Assembly (NCBI GenBank): GCA_949361645.1
Contig: OX442416.1
Span: 4,750,629 to 4,814,628 of the forward strand
Length of the DNA: 64,000 bases
DNA from: Spongilla lacustris
Lineage: Eukaryota; Porifera; Demospongiae; Spongillida; Spongillidae
Reading direction: 5' to 3'
A program made the translations under genes and the position numbers. The stretch's first letter is position 1. Every line of letters starts with the position of its first letter. Shown here piece by piece: positions 32,966 to 43,072 of this stretch. The notes below the pieces were generated by a model. That model saw only the letters and a list, made by a program, of their open reading frames with translations, did not search any database and had not been told where the DNA came from.

Positions 32966-35900
32966 ACCGTGGCCTGGCTACGTCCCATGCTAGCCTACCA
33001 GGGTGACAGCACAAAAACACCAAGGTACCAGTATACCTGCATGACAGAAACATCACCCATGACCCACTTGACATATGTTATGGGTTTGGCCCCTCCCACT
33101 TTAGGACCGTGGCTACGTCCCTTGCTAGCCTACCAGGGTGACAGCACAAAAACACCACGGTACCAGTACACCTGCATGATAGAAACATCACACATGACCC
33201 ACTTGACATATGTGAGCTCAAGGTATGGGCTTGGCCCCTCCCACTTTAGGACCGTCCCTTGATAGCCTACCAGGGTGACAGCACAAAAACACCAAGGTAC
33301 CAGTACACCTGCATGACAGACACATCACCCATGACCCACTTGACATATGTGAGCACAAGGTATGGGTTTGACCCCTCCCACTTTAGGACCATGGCTACGT
33401 CCCTTGATAGCCTACCACGGGTGACAGCACAAAAACACCAAGGTACCAGTACACCTGCATGACATAAACATCACACATGACCCACTTGACATATGTGAGC
33501 ACAAGGTATTGGCTTGGCCCCTCCCACTTTAGGACCGTCCCTTAATAGCCTACCAGGGTGACAGCACAAAAACACCAAGGTACCAGTACACCTGCATGAC
33601 AGACACATCACCCATGACCCACTTGACATATGTGAGCACAAGATATGGGTTTGGCCCCTCCCACTTTAGGACCGTGGCTACGTCCCTTGCTAGCCTACCA
33701 GGGTGAGAGCACAAAAACACCAAGGTACCAGTATACCTGCATGACAGAAACATCACCCATGACCCACTTGACATATGTGAGCACAAGGTATGGGCTTGGC
33801 CCCTCCCACTTTAGGACCGTCCCTTGAAAGCCTACCAGGGTGACAGCACAAAAACACCAAGGTACCAGTACACCTGCATGACAGAAACATCACCCATGAC
33901 CCACTTGACATATGTGAGCACAAGGTATGGGTTTGGCCCCTCCCACCTTAGGACCGTGGCTATGTCCCTTGCTAGCCTACCAGGGTGACAGCACAAAAAC
34001 ACCAAGGTACCAGTAGACCTGCATGACAGAAACATCACACATGGCCCACTTGACATATGTGAGCACAAGGTATGGGCTTGGCCCCTCCCACTTTAGGACC
34101 GTGGCTACGTCCCTTATTAGCCTACCAGGGTGACAGCACAAAAACACCAAGGTACCAATACACCTGCATGACAGAAACATCACACATGGCCCACTCGACA
34201 TATGTGAGCACAAGGTATGGGCTTGGCCCCTCCCACTTTAGGACCATGGCTACGTCCCTTGATAGCCTACCAGGGGTGACAGCACAAAAACACCAAGGTA
34301 CCAGTACACCTGCATGACATAAACATCACACATGACCCACTTGACATATGTGAGCACAAGGTATTGGCTTGGCCCCTCCCACTTTAGGACCGTCCCTTAA
34401 TAGCCTACCAGGGTGACAGCACAAAAACACCAAGGTACCAGTACACCTGCATGACAGACACATCACCCATGACCCACTTGACATATGTGAGCACAAGATA
34501 TGGGTTTGGCCCCTCCCACTTTAGGACCGTGGCTACGTCCCTTGCTAGCCTACCAGGGTGAGAGCACAAAAACACCAAGGTACCAGTATACCTGCATGAC
34601 AGAAACATCACCCATGACCCACTTGACATATGTGAGCACAAGGTATGGGCTTGGCCCCTCCCACTTTAGGACCGTCCCTTGAAAGCCTACCAGGGTGACA
34701 GCACAAAAACACCAAGGTACCAGTACACCTGCATGACAGAAACATCACCCATGACCCACTTGACATATGTGAGCACAAGGTATGGGTTTGGCCCCTCCCA
34801 CCTTAGGACCGTGGCTATGTCCCTTGCTAGCCTACCAGGGTGACAGCACAAAAACACCAAGGTACCAGTAGACCTGCATGACAGAAACATCACACATGGC
34901 CCACTTGACATATGTGAGCACAAGGTATGGGCTTGGCCCCTCCCACTTTAGGACCGTGGCTACGTCCCTTATTAGCCTACCAGGGTGACAGCACAAAAAC
35001 ACCAAGGTACCAATACACCTGCATGACAGAAACATCACACATGGCCCACTCGACATATGTGAGCACAAGGTATGGGCTTGGCCCCTCCCACTTTAGGACC
35101 GTGGCTACGTCCCTTGCTAGCCTACCAGGGTGACAGCACAAAAACACCAAGGTACCAGTATACCTGCATGACAGAAACATCACCCATGACCCACTTGACA
35201 TATGTGAGCACAAGGTATGGGTTTGGCCCCTCCCACTTTAGGACCGTGGCTACGTCCCATGCTAGCAGACCAGGGTGACAGCACAAAAACACCAAGGTAC
35301 CAGTACACCTGCATGACAGAAACATCACCCATAACCCACTTGACATATGTGAGCACAAGGTATGGGTTTGGCCCCTCCCACTTTAGGACCGTCCCTTGCT
35401 AGCCTACCAGGGTGACAGCACAAAAACACCAAGGTACCAGTACACCTGCATGACAGAAACATCACCAATGACCCACTTGACATATGTGAGCACAAGGTAT
35501 GGGCTTGGCCCCTCCCACTTTAGGACCGTCCCTTGATAGCCTACCAGGGTGACAGCACAAAAACACCAAGGCACCAGTACACCTGCATGACAGAAACATC
35601 ATCCATGACCCACTTGACATATGTGAGCACAAGGTATGGGTTTGGCCTCTCCCACTTTAGGACCTTGGCTACGTCCCTTGCTAGCCTACCAGGGTGACAG
35701 CACAAAAACACCAAGGTACCAGTATACTTGCATGACAGAAACATCACCCATGACCCACTTGACATATGTGAGCACAAGGTATGGGTTTGGCCCCTCCCAC
35801 TTTAGGACCGTGGCTACGTCCCTTGTTAGCCTACCAGGGTGAGAGCACAAAAACACCAAGGTACCAGTATACCTGCATGACAGAAACATCACCCATGACC

Positions 35901-36852
35901 CACTTGACATATGTGAGCACAAGGTATGGGCTTGGCCCCTCCCACTTTAGGACCGTCCCTTGCTAGCCTACCAGGGTGACAGCACAAAAACACCAAGGTA
36001 CCAGTATACCTGCATGACAGAAGCATCACCCATGACCCACTTGACATATGTGAGCACAAGGTATGGGTTTGGCCCCTCCCACTTTAGGACCGTGGCTACG
36101 TCCCTTGCTAGCCTACCAGGGTGAGAGCACAAAAACACCAAGGTACCAGTATACCTGCATGACAGAAACATCACCCATGACCCACTTGACATGTGTGAGC
36201 ACAAGGTATGGGTTTGGCCCCTCCCACTTTAGGACCGTCCCTTGATAGCCTACCAGGGTGACAGCACAAAAACACCAAGGTACCAGTACACCTGCATGAC
36301 AGAAACATCACCCATGACCCACTTGACATATGTGAGCACAAGGTATGGGTTTGGCCCCTCCCACTTTAGGACCGTGGCTACGTCCCTTGCTAGCCTACCA
36401 GGGTGAGAGCACAAAAACACCAAGGTACCAGTATACCTGCATGACAGAAACATCACCCGTGACTCACTTGACATATGTGAGCACAAGGTATGGGTTTGGC
36501 CCCTCCCACTTTAGGACCGTCCCTTGATAGCCTACCAGGGTGACAGCACAAAAACACCAAGGTACCAGTACACCTGCATGACAGAAACATCACCCATGAC
36601 CCACTTGACATATGTGAGCACAAGGTATGGGTTTGGCCCCTCCCACTTTAGGACCGTGGCTACGTCCCTTGCTAGCCTACCACGGTGAGAGCACAAAATC
36701 ACCAAGGTACCAGTATACCTGCATGACAGAAACATCACCCATGACCCACTTGACATATGTGAGCACAAGGTATGGGCTTGGCCCCTCCCACTTTAGGACC
36801 GTCCCTTGATAGCCTACCAGGGTGACAGCACAAAAACACCAAGGTACCAGTA
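32966..36852. repeat. 145/137-bp satellite array with higher-order repeats
   Basis: About 27 copies of a unit beginning around TAGGACCGTGGCTACGTCCC and containing AAAAACACCAAGGTACCAGT and CACTTGACATATGTGAGC. Two lengths occur: 145 bp, and 137 bp lacking 8 bp (GGCTACGT). In the right third they alternate to give a 282-bp dimer (for example 36063, 36345, 36627). A block of 855 bp (four long plus two short units and one extra G) is present twice in succession, about 33400-34254 and 34255-35109, apparently without differences in diagnostic variants. Minus ORFs of exactly 78 codons recur with the period and are by-products. Confidence 0.96.
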
Positions 36853-37606
36853 CGTAGGGAAGAGCTGTGTCTGTAATTCTATTTGTCTGTACTTGGTGAA
36901 GAAGAGCTAGTGTCGTACATGTACTTGTACTTATTTTTTAAAAGTCTTGTCTGTATGTATGTGTGTATGTGTAAATATTGAAGATATGTGTGTATACATG
37001 TATGCATTCACCCATGTGCTCTGTCTCACATGCATGCAGTTCGGCTCCTGGACGGTTCTGTGGGAGCCTTTCTCTGTTGTCCTCAGCAGCAAGCTCTACT
37101 TGTGAACAAGAAGCATTAACCAACAGTTACTAATGTTTTATTTTGTGTTTGTAACATGTTGCTTTGTAATGATGATGATCATGGCTGTCATATGCACAAC
37201 ACGAGTACAGATGGTCATTGTAGTTTAGTCCCATTTGATTGGTCAATAATCCCTAAAAACAAATTGGTTAGGATCATTCTGTCAGCGCAGCAGTAGTAAT
37301 AGATGTTGTAAACTTACACATATATATGTGTACACACATACATATCAGTATAATCAATTTTCTGAACATACTACTGCTGGAACTATTGAGGCCTGGAACT
37401 ACATCCTAAAACGAATAGACCACAAAGAAAAGCATATGAGACCAGATGTGTGCATTTAGAAGCACTACCCTGTAATAGTAGGAAGGCGGCGTCAGTACTG
37501 TGATGACTTAAAATCAAAAAACAAGGAAACGCGTTAAGGTTGGCAAAACCTTTTCCAGTATTGCAGCTAGTTTGTTAATATTACTATATGCAGCAATCTA
37601 TAAAAG
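36853..37606. other. Intergenic, no gene seen
   Basis: Short ORFs only, AT-rich, with TATATATGTG runs near 37320. It may contain the promoter of the SENP/Ulp1-like gene, but no core element was recognised. Confidence 0.4.
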
Positions 37607-38293
37607 GTTAAGCCATCTCGTCCTTTGCTTGAGAAGTGGTCTAAAAGGAAGAAAGAAAATGCAGCTCCAAATCCATCACTTGGTTACTTTCAACAGAAAC
37701 CATCTACGCTATGGAGCCATTTATTTTCTGTCTCAAGGTAGAAAATAAAGTAATTTAAACCTATTTATGTAACTTGTATATCCAGCCAGGATACAGCAGA
37801 CATAACAGACATACCTGAAATAAGCACAGACTGAAGAGAGGTATAAGAATTTTAATTTCATGTATGCTGTGCCTATAAAATATAGCGGTCTTCAGTACTT
37901 TACAATTCTTTGTATAGATCATAATGTACTAGTATATAAACAATTAAAATTAATTGAGAACGGTTTACATTTTTATACCATTATACAATAAATAGATGTT
38001 ACATGTTATGATGGGTCTTACTATTGTCAGGAAACCTGAAGCGTTGATTATTCCTGAGGATGCAGCCTCTTGTACATCATCAAAGAGCTCTACAAGCTCT
38101 ATGTGCCTGCACACAATTGCAGCTCATGCTAAAAAGTACAAGTTGAAATATGTGTATAACACTTTATTGATATTGTTATTTTATGATAGCATTGAAGCAA
38201 GAAGGTCTAACGCCAATTCAGTGACAATACATCCATTTAATTGATGACCTTCAAGCAAACTCTAATCTTCCGTGTGATCCTTCACATGTTGCT
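37607..38293 (+). CDS. Candidate 5' exons of the SENP/Ulp1-like gene
   Basis: Three exon-like segments lie upstream of the phase-consistent chain. 37607-37737 (acceptor AAAAG, donor GTAGAA) encodes VKPSRPLLEKWSKRKKE and is strongly basic. 37996 to about 38151 begins ATGTTACATG after TAG and encodes MLHVMMGLTIVRKPEAL with a Ser-rich stretch. 38190-38293 ends in HLIDDLQANSNLPCDPSHVA at donor GTAAGA and joins in phase to the exon at 38375, but reading back in that frame meets TGA at 38222-38224. Either another acceptor is used or the 5' part is damaged. The start codon of the gene is therefore unresolved. Confidence 0.45.
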
Positions 38294-38374
38294 GTAAGAT
38301 GTAACGATGTGTAACATGAGTATATATGTATTTATTTTGTTATATTAATATAGTCTATACTTAGCACATACAAG

Positions 38375-40490
38375 ATAGCCAACGTTTTACAACATGGTAT
38401 AGAAAATGACAGTTGCGAAGGAATGATTGTGTTGCTTGATGAGCTTTTGTCAAATTATGAAGTATGGAACATTGTTTCCAGTGACATCAAGCAGTTGATA
38501 AAAGGGTGGATTGATGGGTGCTTAGAAGAAAAACTGTAAGTGTGTATAATATATAATTACAGCCATTGAAAATTTGGTTTAGGTTTTGTCAAGCCTGTGA
38601 TACACGTAACGTGTGAGTTATGATTGATATGTGGTTTATAATGTGACCTAACAATCCGTTGGTATGTATGTAGTGTACAATGTATATTCAATTATCAAGC
38701 TTATAGCATGAAAAGACATTTATTTCTACTACATTGACAACGTAAGTACAAAGCATGCATCATGTACAACACATTAATATAAGCTCAGTGTACATAAAGG
38801 TTATAACCCAGGAGAGTGATTACTTAACATTGGCCTTAACCAAGTGTCAGATATGATAGTTTAGGTTTATTCAAGATCTGTTGTACAGATATGGTATCAA
38901 AGATGATTGACAGTGTAAATAGTACATGTGTTACAAATCTATCATATTTTTATTCAGCCTATTCTTCACAAAGATAGTTCTGCTTCTGTTATAGCTAATG
39001 CAAAATTGTTAAGCAATGCTCAAATATTAATGGCGACTGGTATGTTAATATATATGCCTTACAGGTGAACTGTAGTTTATCTCAACAACTTGAACTTGAG
39101 GTTCTCCAAAATCCTGTAACGAAACTTGTTATGCATATGTACCTGTATACCATTTCATCAAGAATTTGCACAGAGTACCAATTCCACATGCAATGTTCCA
39201 GTTGCAGAGGCAAGATCTCATAAGCTTGGCATCTGGGATGTGGATGGACTCAAAAGTGATTTCTGCATACTTGGAGTTAGTTATGCAAACTGCACATAAG
39301 TGGTGGATTGCATAATCATAGAAAAAGTTATACCTAAATTTGACTCCCACAGGAAGGGAAAAATATCATGTGTTTTGATCCTTCATTTTTGCCCTCATTT
39401 AAGTCTAAGGGGTATCAAGGTGTGAAAGGGTATTCCAAGGTTTATATCACATTTAACTTAGTACCATTGTTGATTTCCTGTTTATATGAAGAGGAAACGT
39501 TTATTGGAGGTCGAGTGTGATGTCCTTATGTTTCCAATACATAAACCATTGCATTGGAGCTTAATAGTATGTATATAATAAAAATTCTTTGTTTGGTGTT
39601 ATTTTTACTTGCATCATAGGTAGTGTACCCACAAACATGCACCATTGTAGGAATTGATTCCCTCCACAACAGTGATGAGGATCTGGATATGGTAAACAGA
39701 TTATAAACGTACTTGAAATATGCTGTTAGTAAGATATGTTATACATCAACAATGATGTACAATTCTACAAAAAATGGTATTTTAGCAAGTTCTGACTGGA
39801 TTTATAATGATTCATTGGTATGTAATTTAAATCTTTGTAGTTTGAGTACATATATGAGTGATTTATTTTTATATAACTACTGCATGGTGCTAAGTCTACA
39901 TATATGTTTGAGCGTTATACATTTTCATGCAGAATACCAATTGGCCCAAACAGGAAAATACAAAGGACTGTGGTGTGTTTACATGTCTTGTAAGTGTGGT
40001 TTAAAAGGGGGGCTATATGAAATGCTTATGGCTGTGTCCCTTGCAATTGCATGCATATCTCACAACAGGCAGCTAGACTTGTTGCAGAAAATACAACACT
40101 GCAATATACCCAGGTATCCTACTATTGTGAATAACAGCTTATTGAATTTCTAATATATACATCGGCTTACAGAACCTGGTGCATAACTTTTGGCTTCAGA
40201 TGGTGCATGAGCTTTCAGAAGGTGTCTTGTACCCACTAAGGACATTAACAGGTCAGTATACTGATCACATCGTAGCAGTAAGGCCCATCGTTAAATTGGT
40301 TTATAAGAGGAACCTAGCAAGTTGACTGAACAAGAGGTATGCATGACTAAATGATAACCAGTAATGCCTAAATCAATGCTTAATAACTGCTTATGTATAG
40401 GGTGACACAGCTTCATTATCGTCAAACAACACCAGTATTTATAATGAAGCCATTTTTACACCAAAAAATGGAAAGAGACATGCAACATGA
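38375..40490 (+). CDS. SENP/Ulp1-like cysteine protease (peptidase C48), 13 exons
   Basis: Exons by splice sites and phase: 38375-38535, 38583-38610, 38958-39039, 39176-39279, 39353-39439, 39492-39566, 39620-39691, 39734-39817, 39933-39989, 40069-40113, 40173-40251, 40308-40336, 40401-40490; total 993 nt (330 residues plus stop). The domain reads in family order: DLISLASGMWMDSKVISAYL (substrate-channel start), FDPSFLPSFKSKGYQGVKGY, PIHKPLHWSL (His codon 39552), VGIDSLHNS (Asp codon 39656), WPKQENTKDCGVFTCL (Gln 39951, Cys 39969), then AARLVAENTTLQYTQ and the C-terminal helix. His-Asp (17) and Gln-Cys (6) spacing equal those I recall for human SENP1, and Asp-Gln is 46. That last value needs a 42-nt intron at 39692-39733; unspliced, the frame has TAA at 39704. 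Enzymes of this family remove SUMO or NEDD8-like modifiers. The gene could derive from Ulp1-bearing transposons. The sixth exon could start at 39510. Confidence 0.82.
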
Positions 40491-40795
40491 AGTACATGGT
40501 ATGTGTTAATTCGTATTGCATATATATGCATGTAGCAGACTGCCCTTCTGTTCAGAGTGACGACCAAAATAGTGACAATCCTGTTGATGATGTTGAAACT
40601 GATAATACAAGTTCTGACATTGATAGTGATGGTGAAAAAGGCTGCAATACTACCAAAGATGTGGACAACTTCCTAGTTCCATCATACTGTAATCAACCAG
40701 ATGTAGATGATATGTATGCTCTTAAGTGGGACCTACACCATTATATGAAGTACTTTCCCAGAATGAAACGACCCCCTTACACGAAATATCAATGA
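40487..40795 (+). CDS. Acidic hypothetical ORF after the Ulp1-like gene
   Basis: A 102-codon ORF overlapping the last four bases of the upstream coding chain. Residues 15-60 are Asp/Ser/Asn-rich (DDVETDNTSSDIDSDGE), followed by an ordinary segment NFLVPSYCNQPDVDD and a basic end RMKRPPYTKYQ. It may be a separate short gene or an alternative 3' part of the Ulp1-like gene reached through a splice at 40498/40536 (intron of only 37 nt). No family recognised. Confidence 0.35.
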   Translation: MKYMVCVNSYCIYMHVADCPSVQSDDQNSDNPVDDVETDNTSSDIDSDGEKGCNTTKDVDNFLVPSYCNQPDVDDMYALKWDLHHYMKYFPRMKRPPYTKYQ

Positions 40796-40837
40796 GAGCT
40801 TTTTGTATATGTGTGATTTAATGATTCTTCAATACAG

Positions 40838-41205
40838 TGAACTGCAATTTCCATTCAGTAGAACCTTCATAAGGAACATTGTGAAGGACTTAGAGGTTAG
40901 GTTCATGCATGTATTCAAATGACTTCAACCTAAGTATATAATAGGGAAGGATCATAAACATAATGATGGGTCAAAGCACATCTGAATTTTAAAGCACATG
41001 CACATACCATTGCAAAATTGAACAAAAGTGACATGGACTGGCCACTGCAGAAATGCCTTGACATGGTATGTACATGTACAGCACCTATTTGTTTATCTAT
41101 GTAATATTCATGCTTACAACACAGGTGTCAGAAATCAATCTGTACATAACAGAGGTGGAAAGCGATGTCAGAGGAGCTGCATCACTGACATTATCAAAAA
41201 ACTAA
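40838..41205 (+). CDS. Tentative trailing exons
   Basis: Three exon-like stretches with good splice sites: 40838-40895 (ELQFPFSRTFIRNIVKDLE, donor GTTAGG), about 40995-41065 (AHTIAKLNKSDMDWPLQK, donor GTATGT) and 41125-41205 (acceptor ACACAG, VSEINLYITEVESD, stop TAA). The last two join in phase, but I could not join the first to the second in phase, so the chain is incomplete. Unrecognised. Confidence 0.35.
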
Positions 41206-41582
41206 TCGATTCATAGTTTGGCCTGAAGTGAGCCAAGTTTATGTGTGTATATTAGTGCTACTGAATGCTGTATTATCCCTCCCCCCCCCCCCCCCCCCCC
41301 CCCACGTGAATCCAGATTGTCACAGCTCTTATTGCTACAAAGTTTAATGTAACACGAACAGAAGCCATTTCACATGTACTTACTTACCCATACCCTGCCA
41401 CAATAACTGTACTACATTGTAACTACGTTGTTCATTGCACTGTTGATCCAGCGATAATGTTTTGAATTATAATCGTTCCCCACTAAGTACTAAAAACCTG
41501 TCAAGTGGGTCGTTCTATTTGTGTTGCGTATGATCATGAAATATCAAGCCATTAGGGGACAAAGTCATGGTCCTAAAGAGGG

Positions 41583-41617
<35 letters not shown>

Positions 41618-42503
41618 GGGTGCCAAAGCCATACCTCAAACTTACTTATTCAAGTGGGTCTTGTGCAGCGTATAATAATATAATATTTTTGTAGTGATTG
41701 ATACACTGTTTCAAGGAATAGTGTGTAACTGTCAATTGCAAGCAGTTGATTATTCTTTCCACGTAGAATTGAACGAGTTTGCATGTAGTACACTATAGTA
41801 TCTTCAATGAATAATTTTAAGTCAGTGATTACGATTAGCCGTACGGCCACGATCGCAGGATAATTACTTGGAATGTGCGGCTGAGGAATGTGCGGCTAAC
41901 TTCAACGGGGTCTGGTCAGAAGCCTGACAATCCAACCCATTCCTTCTCCGTACAATCTTTCTTCCAACTTTACAACAACTACTCATGTGCAAACATACAA
42001 CTCTTCAGCGCCAAAGATAAGGCCATTTACAACGTCCTGCTGGGCGGGGTCAGCTAGCGGCACAAAGGAAGGCCGTACAAGTACGTAAGGCAAAGCGAAG
42101 GTGGTGCCGGTATACACAGAAATTGTGTGTGTGATGGGCAGATGGATAATAAATAAAATTGATAATGTAACATGCCATTTCTAAAATATGAAAGCAATAA
42201 TGAATGAATAGCCCCCAAAATTGCCCACTTCATGTATATATTTTCCTTCCCCCGCCCCCAGATTTAACATGTATGTGGTGATATGCTGCTCATATGAATT
42301 CAATTGTGATAAACTATCATTTATATGCATGGTCAATTTAAAAGTGTGTACTGCACGTATACGGAAGATTAATGATGCAGTATAATTCAATAAGCTTTGC
42401 ATGTACAATGTAACTATTATATGCTTTATTAATCTGAACAGTTTTCGATCAAGCAACCACCCTCTTCAAGCCATCTTTCACGAAAGACATCTCAATACTG
42501 AAA
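41206..42503. other. Intergenic with C23 and G32 tracts
   Basis: C run 41281-41303 and G run 41585-41616 lie 280 bp apart. A 60-codon plus ORF (41875-42057) shows a tandem copy of GGAATGTGCGGCT at its start; unrecognised and not called. Confidence 0.5.
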
Positions 42504-42865
42504 ATGGATAACGACGGTAATTTTACTCAGGTATATACATGTATTCATGCCTCCTATAATACATTAATAATATCTCGACTGACTTTTCTTCGTAGGTATT
42601 GTGTCCACTGTCAAATATTTTTTTTAGCAAGACACAAATAACAACATTTGGAACAGAAGCTCTTTTTATCCCACACAATCACATGCACAGCATGTCCAAT
42701 GAATTTGGTCTGAGTAGGGAAATTTTTGACCTGGATGAAATTCGTGACAGAAGCAAGTCTTTTGGAAAGCCTTTTATACTACTGGGAACTATTGAGAGCA
42801 CCACTGATCCTGATCCTGATTTCCCTCCTGTGTTCAAACCTGAGATGACCGAGGCCTCATCTTGA
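42504..42865 (+). CDS. Small two-exon hypothetical protein
   Basis: Exon 1 (42504-42530) starts ATG and encodes MDNDGNFTQ before donor GTATAT; exon 2 (42596-42865) follows acceptor CGTAG in phase and runs to TGA, giving 98 residues. The mid part FGLSREIFDLDEIRDRSKSF is polar and charged; the end is Pro/Asp-rich (TTDPDPDFPPVFKPE). There is no signal peptide, membrane segment or known motif. AATAAA at 43006-43011 would end the transcript about 140 bp past the stop, close to the tail of the convergent helicase-PARP gene (stop at 43073), so the 3' ends nearly meet. The in-phase splice and polyadenylation signal make it a credible gene of unknown role. Confidence 0.55.
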
Positions 42866-43005
42866 TGTCTATTGTGTCATTGAGGAGGAGTTTTAGGATG
42901 CCATGTCTATTTCATAACGCTTTGGTATAAAAGTGACATTGTTTTTAAGGCATTGTAGTTAGTGGCTTGATTAATTACTACTTGTGCACTTCATATACAT
43001 TACAA

Positions 43006-43011
43006 AATAAA
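43006..43011 (+). terminator. Polyadenylation signal AATAAA
   Basis: In correct orientation about 140 bp downstream of the two-exon gene's stop. Confidence 0.45.
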
Positions 43012-43072
43012 TGCAATTTAATTACTACAAAACACAATGCATTGCATTATATATCTACAACAGTACATTGAG

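Noticed and set aside
32966..36852. Repeated 78-codon minus ORFs as a gene family
   Set aside because: They recur exactly with the satellite period and start and stop at the same point of each unit.
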